Shown piece after piece: positions 1-8,042 of a stretch of 10,854 bases of DNA. The first letter of the stretch is position 1; the number at the start of each line of letters is the position of its first letter. Source of the DNA: Bacteroidota bacterium (GTDB lineage Bacteria; Bacteroidota; Bacteroidia; Bacteroidales; Prolixibacteraceae); NCBI GenBank assembly GCA_030706665.1, contig JAUZOB010000091.1:1-10854 (forward strand), written 5' to 3'. The notes below the pieces were generated by a model. That model was given only the letters and a program-made list of their open reading frames with translations. It was not told the origin of the DNA and did not search any database. The translations under genes were made by a program, and so were the position numbers.

Positions 1-521
1 CCATTGTAAGTATTGGGACTATACCATAAAGGATGTTGAAATACAATTTTACACTCCGGATAATCTTTTAACAAGCGATCGGCAATTGTCTTTAAATTTT
101 GCTGATAAGAATCAGGTGAAACGGGAGAACCTAAAGGTCCTTTTATGGCGCTGTCATTCGTCCCGAGTATGATAGAAAAGATTAACAGCCCGTCATTATT
201 CTTTTGAAAACTATTGGCAGCCTCTTCAACAAACTTAAATGTATCTCCGGAAGGTAAGAAATCAACTGTAGTATACCCACTTCTGCCCTGATTAGAATAA
301 TTAACTTTCCCGATTCCGGGTTGCTTCATTAAATAAGCAGAAGCATGGACAGGAGGAGCTTCAGTTTCCGGATTCTGAAGACCTGCTCCATAAGTAATAC
401 TATTCCCTACAAAAACGATATTCAGGTTTTGCATTTTCTTCAGATTCTTTTGTGCCCATAAGCCTTCAGAACAAAAGCAAATGGCATAAACAATAATTAA
501 AAAGAAAGGTAACTTTTTCAT
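1..521 (-). CDS. Exported SGNH/GDSL-family hydrolase, C-terminus cut by window edge
   Basis: This open frame runs from an ATG at 521 to the left edge without a stop, so about 173 N-terminal residues are visible. An in-frame ATG at 527 would add two residues (Met-Tyr). The first 23 or so residues form a signal peptide: two lysines, a hydrophobic stretch, then a cleavage-like W-A-Q. The SGNH signature follows: block I VGNSITYG around residues 38-45 with nucleophile Ser41, block II SNQG with Gly79, and block III GTND with Asn122. The block V Asp-x-x-His lies outside the window. The family comprises esterases and lipases that often deacetylate carbohydrates; the substrate here cannot be told. The gene starts 45 bases after the patatin-like gene on the same strand with no terminator seen between them, so co-transcription is likely. 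Family assignment is secure, specificity unknown. Confidence 0.88.
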   Translation of the reverse strand, partial: MKKLPFFLIIVYAICFCSEGLWAQKNLKKMQNLNIVFVGNSITYGAGLQNPETEAPPVHASAYLMKQPGIGKVNYSNQGRSGYTTVDFLPSGDTFKFVEEAANSFQKNNDGLLIFSIILGTNDSAIKGPLGSPVSPDSYQQNLKTIADRLLKDYPECKIVFQHPLWYSPNTYN

Positions 522-572
522 ATACATCGCTATTTGGTCAATTAGTTAGTTAAAACAAGGGAAATTATTATT

Positions 573-1463
573 TCAATCCGGCAGTAAAGTACATTCTTGA
601 TTGTCTTGATTCAACCAATCTTTCAATTTGGGAATCACTTCTTCCATTTCCTGGATTGATGAATGATAAACTCTTTCTAAATTATCAGGATTATTCTCCA
701 ATCGGGCTACAGCAATAGGCTCTGACGGCCTTATCACAAAAGCCCTCCCCTCTTTTTCCAATACAGCCAGTTCTTCAAGCGTCCGGTTATAGGTATCAGC
801 CCGATCTAATAATGCCTGGGTCATATTGGGATATTTACGATAAGCCAATTTCAACAGGGTACCAAACTTCATTTGTTCTTTTCGATACTCCGAATCACGA
901 GTCAGGACAACCACAAGACGCTTCTTGCCATCTTTAATAGCCTGTTTAACCGGGATAGAATCGGCAATACCTCCATCCATGTAATACTGATCATCGATTT
1001 TGCACATTTTTGAAATGAAAGGTAAAGAAGAAGTCGCTGTCAACAAATCCCGGAATGATTCAGGCGAAGAGGCGTCCAGGTCTTTATATTCGGCCGTTCC
1101 TGTAGTGCAATTTGTCACTCCTACACGCATTCGGGTGGGTGACTTGGAAAAACTCTCGTAATCAAACGGGATTAATTTCGTAGGAATCTCTTTGTATATA
1201 AAATCCCAGTTAAAAAAGCTTCCCATCTTTACAAAATTTCCAAAGCTAAAATATCGCTTATCCGAAACATACTTGTTGACTTTCAAATTTCGTTCATACT
1301 GTCCGGCAACATACGACACCCCATAGGCAGCCCCTGCCGACACGCCTATGATATAATCAAAGAAAATCTTCTCTTTGAAGAATACATCCAATACACCGGC
1401 GGTATACATCCCTCTGAATCCGCCACCTTCCAGTACAAGTCCAACGTCGCTATGTAAATTCAT
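573..1463 (-). CDS. Patatin-like phospholipase family protein (YjjU type)
   Basis: The 296-residue product is a predicted cytosolic serine lipid acyl hydrolase with a Ser-Asp catalytic dyad. Visible motifs are the oxyanion-hole glycine loop EGGGFRG (residues 12-18), the nucleophile elbow GVSAG with Ser42, and the DGG motif with Asp163. Length and motif spacing fit bacterial patatins of the E. coli YjjU class, and the roughly 80 residues at the C-terminus resemble the helical extension seen in that class (my recollection is DUF6363). There is no signal peptide. The ATG at 1463 places the glycine loop close to the N-terminus, as usual. A Bacteroidetes-type promoter box lies about 20 bases upstream. 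The exported SGNH hydrolase gene follows after 45 bases, so the two may form an operon of lipid or ester hydrolases. The natural substrate is not known. Confidence 0.92.
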   Translation of the reverse strand: MNLHSDVGLVLEGGGFRGMYTAGVLDVFFKEKIFFDYIIGVSAGAAYGVSYVAGQYERNLKVNKYVSDKRYFSFGNFVKMGSFFNWDFIYKEIPTKLIPFDYESFSKSPTRMRVGVTNCTTGTAEYKDLDASSPESFRDLLTATSSLPFISKMCKIDDQYYMDGGIADSIPVKQAIKDGKKRLVVVLTRDSEYRKEQMKFGTLLKLAYRKYPNMTQALLDRADTYNRTLEELAVLEKEGRAFVIRPSEPIAVARLENNPDNLERVYHSSIQEMEEVIPKLKDWLNQDNQECTLLPD

Positions 1464-1482
1464 AATTCAGAATTGTATTTCA

Positions 1483-1490
1483 CAAAATTA
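1483..1490 (-). promoter_or_regulatory. Candidate promoter -7 box for the patatin gene
   Basis: On the minus strand this reads TAATTTTG, an exact match to the Bacteroidetes -7 consensus TAnnTTTG. It lies about 20 bases upstream of the ATG at 1463. The matching -33 element is weak: TTCA at 1508-1511 with a 17-base spacer is the nearest candidate. Such an 8-mer with two free positions is not rare in AT-rich DNA, so position relative to the gene is the main support. Confidence 0.45.
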
Positions 1491-1783
1491 ACGAACTTTA
1501 TTGAAATTGAAGGTCCAAAATATCGGTCTGGAATATGAAAACAACATGCATTACTTATCCATTTAGTTACAACCAACTCATTTGTCCCCCCAACATCCAC
1601 ATTATAAAAAAGGAGGAAACTCTTGATTTTCAAAATAGAATTAAGATAAAGATACAGCAATACACCCAACCATTTATTAAGTATATACCAGGTCAGATTT
1701 TCCGTCTCTTTACAAGAATTTATCCTCTTCACCAAGTGATAATAACACCAACACTGAAGTTCACCATTTTATCCTAATTTTTC

Positions 1784-1791
1784 TAAATTTG
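1784..1791 (+). promoter_or_regulatory. Candidate promoter -7 box for the metallophosphoesterase gene
   Basis: The sequence TAAATTTG matches the Bacteroidetes -7 consensus TAnnTTTG exactly and ends 31 bases before the ATG at 1823, which would give a short leader of about 25 bases. The -33 region is poor, with TTCA at 1760-1763 at a 20-base spacing being the best fit. Confidence 0.5.
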
Positions 1792-1822
1792 TGTTTTCAT
1801 AATTAAACCATTAGTAAAAACA

Positions 1823-2995
1823 ATGAAAAGACTACTATTTATTTTTTTCTCCATTCTGGCATTAAATCTTTATGCCCAGCAGGATAAACCGATCGCATTT
1901 AGTTGTCCACCCTATCTTCAGGAACTTGGGACCGATGCTGTTACAATAGTCTGGCACACGACTAAACCTGCCTTCTCCTGGGTAGAATTAGCAGAAGAGG
2001 ACGGTAGTAACTTCCAAGCTAAAAGTCGAACCAAGTATTATGGCACCATAAACGGACAAATTGATGCAGGTTCTACGATTCAGAAAATCAGAATCAAAGG
2101 ATTAAAACCAGGTACAACTTACAATTACAGGCTTGTATCGAAAGAGATTCTTAACTATGGTGCATATTCTGTAAGCTATGGAAGTTGGGTGTCGAGCGAT
2201 AATCATTTGGGCAAGATATTCTCATTCAGCACTCTACCTGAAAAGATTGAAAAGGTCTCTTTTATTGAAGTCAGCGATATTCATAACAATCCCGACAAGC
2301 TGGAAGTAATGCTTAAAAATGGGGGGATTGACAATGCAGACCTTGTTTTATTCAATGGAGATATGACCAGTGAATTTTCTCATGAATCAGATCTGTTTGA
2401 CGGCTTCTTAAAAAAGAGCTCTGATATGTTTGCTGCCACAAAACCTTTTTTGATGGTGAGAGGAAACCATGAAACCAGAGGTCTTCTTTCAAAAGATCTG
2501 ATGAAGTATTTTCCCAGAACCGACAACAAATATTACTTTACCAAAAGCTATGGCCCATTATTCCTGATCGGACTCGATTGCGGAGAAGACAAACCGGATT
2601 CGGATATTGCCTATAGCGGACTGGCAGCATATGATGAATATCGTACGGAACAAGCAGAATGGTTGAAAAAAGTGTTTGAATCATCCGAATTCAAAAATGC
2701 TCAATATAAAGTTGTGATTTGCCATATCTCTCCCCTTGGCGGTGACGGATGGCATGCCCAAAATGATATTAAGGAAAAATGGCTACCTATTCTGAATAAA
2801 GCAGGCATTACCCTAATGCTATGCGGACATGAACACACTTTCAACTATTTCAAAACAAATAAAGAAGTGAATAATTTCCCGATAATCATCGGCAGCGATA
2901 AATCCTGTACAAGAGTTGATGTCAGTAAAGATGCTCTTACGACAAAAGTCATTGATTACGATGGCAAGAATATTCTCATGCTAAATATCAAATAA
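1823..2995 (+). CDS. Exported calcineurin-like metallophosphoesterase with purple-acid-phosphatase-type N-terminal domain
   Basis: The 390-residue product starts with a signal peptide (MKRLLFIFFS..., cleavage likely after LYA near residue 18), so it acts in the periplasm or outside the cell. Residues 28-137 form a fibronectin-like beta domain of the type found at the N-terminus of purple acid phosphatases, including PYLQ at 30-33 and the L-K-P-G-T-x-Y turn at 94-100. Residues 146-360 are the two-metal phosphoesterase domain with its full ligand set: D-x-H (Asp152, His154), GD (Asp180), GNHE (Asn215, His216), a lone His301 and GHEH (His336, His338). No key residue is missing. Substrates in the family include phosphomonoesters and phosphodiesters; the substrate here is unknown. 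The gene stands alone between its own promoter and a strong terminator. Confidence 0.93.
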   Translation: MKRLLFIFFSILALNLYAQQDKPIAFSCPPYLQELGTDAVTIVWHTTKPAFSWVELAEEDGSNFQAKSRTKYYGTINGQIDAGSTIQKIRIKGLKPGTTYNYRLVSKEILNYGAYSVSYGSWVSSDNHLGKIFSFSTLPEKIEKVSFIEVSDIHNNPDKLEVMLKNGGIDNADLVLFNGDMTSEFSHESDLFDGFLKKSSDMFAATKPFLMVRGNHETRGLLSKDLMKYFPRTDNKYYFTKSYGPLFLIGLDCGEDKPDSDIAYSGLAAYDEYRTEQAEWLKKVFESSEFKNAQYKVVICHISPLGGDGWHAQNDIKEKWLPILNKAGITLMLCGHEHTFNYFKTNKEVNNFPIIIGSDKSCTRVDVSKDALTTKVIDYDGKNILMLNIK

Positions 2996-2998
2996 GAT

Positions 2999-3027
2999 AA
3001 AAAGCTGTCTCAACAAGACAGCTTTTT
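2999..3027 (+). terminator. Rho-independent terminator after the metallophosphoesterase gene
   Basis: A perfect 12-base-pair inverted repeat (AAAAAGCTGTCT, loop CAACA, AGACAGCTTTTT) begins 3 bases after the stop codon. The core GCTGTCT stem followed by a T run is a classical intrinsic terminator. The A run on the other side gives some activity in both directions. Its core and loop start resemble the hairpin at 7981-8016. Confidence 0.9.
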
Positions 3028-3125
3028 ATTGCATATAACTTTATATTAATTCCTTGTTTCTTTGTTCTTAAAATATTCCCATATTCGCAATTTTTATAAT
3101 TTTATAAAGTGACACAAATAAAGAA

Positions 3126-5258
3126 ATGGAATCAAACCCGGAATTAAAACTGGCTTACGATTTTGTACAATATACCAATCGAAACATCTTTTTAACAGGA
3201 AAAGCTGGTACCGGGAAGACTACTTTCTTGCATAAGCTGAAAGCCCAATCATTGAAACGAATGGTTGTTGTAGCCCCTACCGGAGTTGCAGCCATTAATG
3301 CCGGTGGTGTTACAATTCATTCCTTTTTCCAGATGCCATTTGGACCAATCATCCCTTCGCAATCAACAGAAAGGAAGGAGTTATCCGAGCATTCCGCTTC
3401 TGTTCACAAAATGAACAAAACCAAAATCAACATTATCAAATCTCTTGATCTTTTAGTGATTGATGAGATCAGTATGGTACGTGCTGACTTATTGGATGGA
3501 ATTGATACCGTGCTTAGAAAGTATAAAAACAAGTATAAACCATTTGGAGGAGTTCAACTGCTTATGATCGGTGATCTACAACAACTTGCACCGGTAGTAA
3601 AAGAAGAGGAATGGCAAATTTTAAAACAATATTACGACACGGTCTTCTTTTTCAGTAGTAAAGCGTTGCAGCAATCTCCCCCTATTAACATTGAATTAAA
3701 ACATATCTATAGACAGAACGACAAGACATTCATTCAGATTTTGAATGAGATCCGTGAGAATAATCTATCGCCCTCGTCTATACAACAACTCAACAAACGC
3801 TATATTCCGAACTTTAGTCCCAAAGACGAAGAAGGATACATCACCCTTACAACGCATAATGCAATTGCTCATGGAATCAATAATGAACGACTTCAAAAAG
3901 TAAAAGGCAAAACTCATTCCTTTACAGCTGAAGTCATAGGACAATTTCCCGAATACTCTTACCCTACTGAATTTAAATTATCCCTCAAAAAAGGGGCACA
4001 GGTTATGTTTGTAAAGAATGACAGCACGCCTGAAAAACGTTTCTTTAATGGGAAAATAGGAATTGTCAGCGCAATAGATGACCAATTTATCTCTGTAAAA
4101 TGCAAAGGTGAGAGCGAACCTATAATTGTTGAAAAAGCGATATGGCAAAATATAAATTACTCGATCAACGAAGAAACAAAAGAAATTGAAGAAACAGTTA
4201 TTGGTTCATTTGATCAGTATCCCCTTCGATTAGCATGGGCCATTACGGTTCATAAGAGTCAGGGGTTAACCTTTGAGAAGGCAATTATTGATGTGCAGGC
4301 TGCATTTGCACATGGTCAGATCTATGTCGCACTGAGCCGTTGTAAATCAATGGAAGGCTTAGTCCTTAGTTCCGATATATCAACCAAAGGGATTATCTGC
4401 GATCAGCAGGTAAAAACGTTTACTCGTGAACTAGAAAAGAATCCACCGGATGAACAGATATTCAAGGAATCACTCATTGCATATCAGCTCTCGTTATTAA
4501 ATGAGTTATTCGATTATAAGTCTATCCATTATTCACTTGGCCGTTGTCTGAAAATTATTCAGGAAAATATGAATAGCATTCAAGGCAATATCAGCAGTGT
4601 TCTGTCGGATATACAAAATAATTGCACATCAGAACTAATCGAGGTTTCGAATAAATTCTCACATCAGATTCAACAACATCTTACAATTGAGAATAACATA
4701 GAGGCCAACATCCTGCTTCAGGAACGAATTAAAAAAGCTTGCATTTATTTTCAGAAGAACTTAGCAGATAATATACAAACGCCCTTGGATCAGTGCTCTT
4801 TCGTTACGGATAATAAAGCAATCCAGAAATCGGTTAATGAGATATTGACAAAGATTAGAGAAAAACTATCCATAAAAGCAACCTGCATGACCTCCTGTTC
4901 CGATGGTTTTATCATCAAAGATTATATAGCGGTCCGGGCAAAAGCTGTTCTTCAGAAAGCAAATACAAAGACCAGGAAGGCAACAGATTATGCTGACATA
5001 CCCTTAGAACATCCCGAGTTATTCCGCAATTTACGGGAATGGAGAGAAAAGATGGCTCACGAAAGCAATGTTCCTATATTTTATGTAGCCTCACAAAAGG
5101 TCCTTATTCAAATATCAGAACTTCTTCCCCGTACAGACAAAGAACTATTGGCCGTAAAAGGCATGGGACAAAAGAAGCTTAAGCAATACGGCAAGGATAT
5201 TCTATCCATTGTTTTAGACTATCGTAACAAGGAAAAAGGAGCTTCTGGAAATATTTAA
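3126..5258 (+). CDS. PIF1-family SF1B DNA helicase with C-terminal HRDC domain
   Basis: The 710-residue product is a predicted ATP-driven 5'-3' DNA helicase acting on chromosomal DNA. The motor is in residues 1-430: Walker A GKAGTGKTT (25-33), motif Ia APTGVAA (50-56), Walker B VIDEIS (111-116), motif III GDLQQLAPV (149-157), YRQ (195-197), motif V VHKSQG (375-380) and motif VI YVALSR (400-405). All catalytic motifs are intact. Residues 440-620 are helix-rich and not matched to a known domain. Residues 631-700 fit an HRDC domain (helicase and RNase D C-terminal), including the turn AVKGMGQKKLKQYG, which would bind DNA. Pairing PIF1 with HRDC is a recurrent Bacteroidetes arrangement as far as I recall. 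PIF1 helicases resolve G-quadruplexes and replication obstacles. The closest promoter-like box is TAATTTTA at 3097-3104, seven of eight matches. No terminator is visible after the stop. Confidence 0.93.
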   Translation: MESNPELKLAYDFVQYTNRNIFLTGKAGTGKTTFLHKLKAQSLKRMVVVAPTGVAAINAGGVTIHSFFQMPFGPIIPSQSTERKELSEHSASVHKMNKTKINIIKSLDLLVIDEISMVRADLLDGIDTVLRKYKNKYKPFGGVQLLMIGDLQQLAPVVKEEEWQILKQYYDTVFFFSSKALQQSPPINIELKHIYRQNDKTFIQILNEIRENNLSPSSIQQLNKRYIPNFSPKDEEGYITLTTHNAIAHGINNERLQKVKGKTHSFTAEVIGQFPEYSYPTEFKLSLKKGAQVMFVKNDSTPEKRFFNGKIGIVSAIDDQFISVKCKGESEPIIVEKAIWQNINYSINEETKEIEETVIGSFDQYPLRLAWAITVHKSQGLTFEKAIIDVQAAFAHGQIYVALSRCKSMEGLVLSSDISTKGIICDQQVKTFTRELEKNPPDEQIFKESLIAYQLSLLNELFDYKSIHYSLGRCLKIIQENMNSIQGNISSVLSDIQNNCTSELIEVSNKFSHQIQQHLTIENNIEANILLQERIKKACIYFQKNLADNIQTPLDQCSFVTDNKAIQKSVNEILTKIREKLSIKATCMTSCSDGFIIKDYIAVRAKAVLQKANTKTRKATDYADIPLEHPELFRNLREWREKMAHESNVPIFYVASQKVLIQISELLPRTDKELLAVKGMGQKKLKQYGKDILSIVLDYRNKEKGASGNI

Positions 5259-5411
5259 GTTATTCATTCTATTATTCTTTCATCACTCAACATTTTTCAG
5301 TCACATCTGTTTATTAATGAGTTCCATCTATTTTGTTAATGGGATTATTTTACTCAGACCTTAGATTCTTACAAATCGACAATTCATTATTATTCATTTA
5401 AAACCAATAAT
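5259..5411. other. Leader region upstream of the hemerythrin remnant and nitric oxide reductase
   Basis: These 153 bases carry no open frame of note. They probably hold the promoter of the ancestral hemerythrin-reductase unit. A near-consensus box TATTTTG at 5329-5335 (one base short of TAnnTTTG) is the best promoter candidate. I looked for palindromes typical of Crp/Fnr-type nitric oxide regulators (TTGAT-N4-ATCAA) and found none. Confidence 0.35.
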
Positions 5412-5572
5412 ATGAAACCAACAGAAGATTTGATTAAAGAACATTCTGCAATAAAAATTATGCTGTCAATCATAAAAAAGATCGCAGACAACATCAGAAG
5501 TAATATATTGGTCATGGAGTTTATGAATACCACCATAATCTATTAAATCAATTAAAAAGCAAGTACCTGTAA
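5412..5572 (+). pseudogene. Hemerythrin (HHE) domain protein, remnant with internal out-of-frame deletion
   Basis: An ATG at 5412 opens a 44-codon frame ending at 5546. Its first 30 or so residues (EDLIKEHSAIKIMLSI and on) match the first helix of Bacteroidetes hemerythrin-like proteins, including the first metal-ligand-type His11. The frame then turns to unrelated residues. In the +2 frame relative to this start, positions 5507-5572 encode a segment ending YEYHHNLLNQLKSKYL and a stop, which resembles the C-terminal helix of the same family. The head and tail of one gene are therefore present, but about 130 central codons that should carry the HHGKEE, HEH and HxxxEN metal ligands are gone, and the two ends are out of frame. 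The intact length of about 180-190 residues is from memory. The gene cannot make a functional hemerythrin. It lies 70 bases upstream of the nitric oxide reductase, a functionally sensible partner. Confidence 0.75.
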
Positions 5573-5642
5573 TAGCCCCATTTATTCTGCATCTTATTTT
5601 CATTCAGATTAAAGTATTTTGTTCATCTAAAACATATCCCTC

Positions 5643-7904
5643 ATGAAAACGAACAAGTTATGGATTGGCTTTATCCTGGTTATCACAGTTTCATTCTCAG
5701 TCCTTCTCTATTTAGGGAACGAAATTTATCATCAAGCCCCTCCGATTCCTGATAAAGTAATTTCAGCAGATCAACATGTTTTATTTACGGATCAGGATAT
5801 TAAAGACGGCCAGAATGTATGGCAATCAATGGGAGGTCAGGAAGTAGGCACCATATGGGGGCATGGTGCTTATGTCGCTCCGGATTGGACTGCAGACTGG
5901 CTACATCGCGAAGCCGTTTATATTTTGAATGTATGGGCTAAAAAACTGTACAAATCGGAATATAATGTCCTTGACGATGAAAAGAAGGCTGTCTTGCAGG
6001 TTAGATTGCAAAAAGAATTACGTACCAACACCTTTGATCGCACAACCAATACATTGAAGATATCAACCTTAAGAGATAGTGCATACAAAGAATTGAGTCA
6101 ATATTATGCAGGTCTTTTTATGAACAATCCGGATCTGACAAAGACTCGCGAGGCCTATGCCATTCCGGCCAACACAATTAAAGACAGAGCCCGAATGGAT
6201 AAAATGAGTAGCTTCTTCTTTTGGGCTGCATGGTCATGTATTACACAACGACCTGGTAAAGATATTACTTACACCAGCAACTGGCCGCCAGATGAGTTGA
6301 TAGGAAATAAACCTGCTCCAACCTTAATCCTTTGGACCGGATTTAGTGTAATCATGTTGCTCTTTAGTGTAGGATTATTGGTGTTCTATTATGCAGGGAA
6401 TAAAGATGAGAACCTTTTAGTTACCACACTCCCGCAAGATGATCCGCTATCCGGACTAAAACCTACCCCATCCATGAAAGCAATTCAGAAGTACTTTTGG
6501 ATTGTTTGCGGACTAATACTCGTCCAGGTACTGCTGGGAGTGATTACTGCTCATTATGGTGTCGAAGGAACCGCTTTTTACGGATTCCCGTTAGCGAATA
6601 TACTACCCTACTCAGTTTCCCGAACATGGCATGTTCAGTTAGCTATTTTCTGGATTGCAACATCCTGGCTGGCTACCGGATTATACATAGCGCCTGCGGT
6701 TTCCGGACATGAACCAAGACTTCAGAAAGCAGGAGTTAACTTTCTATTTATAGCCCTTTTAATTATTGTAATCGGATCTCTTGCCGGACAATGGTTTGGT
6801 ATTATGCAAAAATTAGGATTGGTTCAAAACTTCTGGTTCGGGCATCAGGGATACGAATATGTTGATCTTGGACGGTTTTGGCAAATCTTCTTATTTATCG
6901 GACTGGTCATCTGGCTTATCTTATTGATGCGGGCTTTATGGCCGGCAATCCGAAAACCAAGTGAGAACCGCCAGCTATTAATCATGTTTGTTATTTCGGC
7001 AGTAGCAATAGCCGCATTTTATGGAGCAGGTCTCATGTGGGGACGACAAACGCATCTTTCTATCGCTGAATACTGGCGTTGGTGGGTGGTACACCTTTGG
7101 GTAGAAGGTTTCTTCGAAGTATTTGCAACCGTCGTCACTGCATTTCTATTTGTACGTATGGGACTGCTGAAGATTAAATATGCCACTAGTGCCGTTCTGT
7201 TTTCCACCATCATCTATCTGATCGGTGGAATCATCGGAACATTCCATCATTTATATTTCACCGGCACTCCAACCGCTGTTATCGCACTCGGAGCTACCTT
7301 TAGTGCATTGGAAGTCGTACCACTAGTCGTAATAGGATTTGAAGCATGGCATAATTATCGGATCAGCTACTCAACCCAATGGATCAAGACCTACAAATGG
7401 CCGATCTATTATTTCCTTTCTGTCTCATTCTGGAACCTTGTAGGGGCCGGAATCTTTGGGTTCCTCATTAACCCTCCGATTGCACTCTATTACATGCAGG
7501 GACTGAACACCACACCTGTACATGGCCATACCGCCTTATTCGGTGTTTACGGGATGTTAGGGATCGGTCTGATGCTTTTTGTATTGAGAGGATTAACGAT
7601 CAAATATGTTTGGAAAGAAAAAGTAATCCGGTTTGCTTTTTGGTCTATCAATATCGGGTTATTATTGATGGTTTTAATCAGTGTATTACCAATGGGATTA
7701 ATTCAGACTGTCGCAAGTGTAAAACATGGTATTTGGTATGCACGCTCTGCCGAATTCATGCAGGATCCTACGCTTCAGGTAATTCGGTGGCTAAGAGTAA
7801 TAGGTGATACAATTTTTGCCATTGGGACTCTTGCACTGACATGGTTCGTAATCGGATTAAAAACGGGCTGGTCTGTGAGTAATACGGAAAATAAATCAGA
7901 ATAA
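5643..7904 (+). CDS. norB: Quinol-dependent nitric oxide reductase (qNOR), single-subunit
   Basis: The 753-residue inner-membrane enzyme reduces two NO to N2O with quinol electrons. One N-terminal membrane helix (residues 7-24) leads into an extracytoplasmic domain (about 30-225) that corresponds to a cytochrome c fold fused to the catalytic subunit. It has no CxxCH, so no heme c, as expected for qNOR. Thirteen further hydrophobic segments bring the total to 14, the family number. The heme-copper-oxidase-type core is complete: His330 and His629 for heme b, His627 for heme b3, His484, His535, His536 and Glu488 for non-heme iron FeB, plus Glu492. The His484 to His535 spacing of 51 agrees with characterised qNOR. 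The gene is also called norZ. In an anaerobe without other denitrification genes nearby, the likely role is NO detoxification. A hemerythrin remnant precedes it and a strong hairpin follows it. A TATTTTG box at 5615-5621 is a weak promoter candidate. Confidence 0.96.
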   Translation: MKTNKLWIGFILVITVSFSVLLYLGNEIYHQAPPIPDKVISADQHVLFTDQDIKDGQNVWQSMGGQEVGTIWGHGAYVAPDWTADWLHREAVYILNVWAKKLYKSEYNVLDDEKKAVLQVRLQKELRTNTFDRTTNTLKISTLRDSAYKELSQYYAGLFMNNPDLTKTREAYAIPANTIKDRARMDKMSSFFFWAAWSCITQRPGKDITYTSNWPPDELIGNKPAPTLILWTGFSVIMLLFSVGLLVFYYAGNKDENLLVTTLPQDDPLSGLKPTPSMKAIQKYFWIVCGLILVQVLLGVITAHYGVEGTAFYGFPLANILPYSVSRTWHVQLAIFWIATSWLATGLYIAPAVSGHEPRLQKAGVNFLFIALLIIVIGSLAGQWFGIMQKLGLVQNFWFGHQGYEYVDLGRFWQIFLFIGLVIWLILLMRALWPAIRKPSENRQLLIMFVISAVAIAAFYGAGLMWGRQTHLSIAEYWRWWVVHLWVEGFFEVFATVVTAFLFVRMGLLKIKYATSAVLFSTIIYLIGGIIGTFHHLYFTGTPTAVIALGATFSALEVVPLVVIGFEAWHNYRISYSTQWIKTYKWPIYYFLSVSFWNLVGAGIFGFLINPPIALYYMQGLNTTPVHGHTALFGVYGMLGIGLMLFVLRGLTIKYVWKEKVIRFAFWSINIGLLLMVLISVLPMGLIQTVASVKHGIWYARSAEFMQDPTLQVIRWLRVIGDTIFAIGTLALTWFVIGLKTGWSVSNTENKSE

Positions 7905-7980
7905 AAGTCCATCTCACAATGGGAAAGACTAATTAATCTCCATTTAATAACCTTCTTGTTTGAATTAGCAAAAACTCAAC

Positions 7981-8016
7981 ATACAAAAGGCTGTCTCAAA
8001 AGGCAGCCTTTTGTAT
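7981..8016. terminator. Bidirectional terminator between convergent genes
   Basis: A 16-base-pair stem (ATACAAAAGGCTGTCT, loop CAAA, AGGCAGCCTTTTGTAT), with all pairs canonical except one G-U, lies in the 138-base space between the reductase stop (7904) and the flavodoxin stop (8043). Flanking A and T runs make it work as an intrinsic terminator for both converging transcripts. It shares the CTGTCTCAA stem and loop start with the hairpin at 2999-3027. Confidence 0.9.
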
Positions 8017-8042
8017 TATCAATATGTAAGATTACAACGTAT

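Larger units (their letters stand above)
1464..1822. other. Divergent intergenic region (359 bases), no gene supported
   Basis: This AT-rich stretch separates the minus-strand patatin gene from the plus-strand metallophosphoesterase gene. It holds one candidate promoter facing each way, described separately. Open frames of 80-91 codons exist on both strands (about 1460-1735 minus, 1535-1777 plus), but they overlap each other, have no recognisable motif and read as low-complexity translation of AT-rich DNA. About 270 bases between the two promoters have no explained function. No RNA gene, repeat or hairpin terminator was recognised there. Confidence 0.6.

Noticed and set aside
1460..1777. Overlapping open frames of 91 codons (minus) and 80 codons (plus) in the patatin-metallophosphoesterase gap
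   Set aside because: They overlap each other on opposite strands, have no recognisable domain, look like AT-rich noise, and the plus one runs to within a few bases of the promoter of the next gene.
5412..5546. The 44-residue open frame as a functional small protein
   Set aside because: Its first part is a hemerythrin helix and the rest is out-of-frame translation of the hemerythrin tail, which is better explained as a pseudogene.
5620..5634. TGTT-N7-AACA imperfect palindrome just before norB as a regulator operator
   Set aside because: Arms are only four bases in AT-rich DNA and do not match a regulator motif I can name with confidence.
5733..6320. Possible heme c site in the N-terminal domain of the nitric oxide reductase
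   Set aside because: No CxxCH motif is present; the single cysteine in this part is in a hydrophobic context. This is normal for the quinol-type enzyme.
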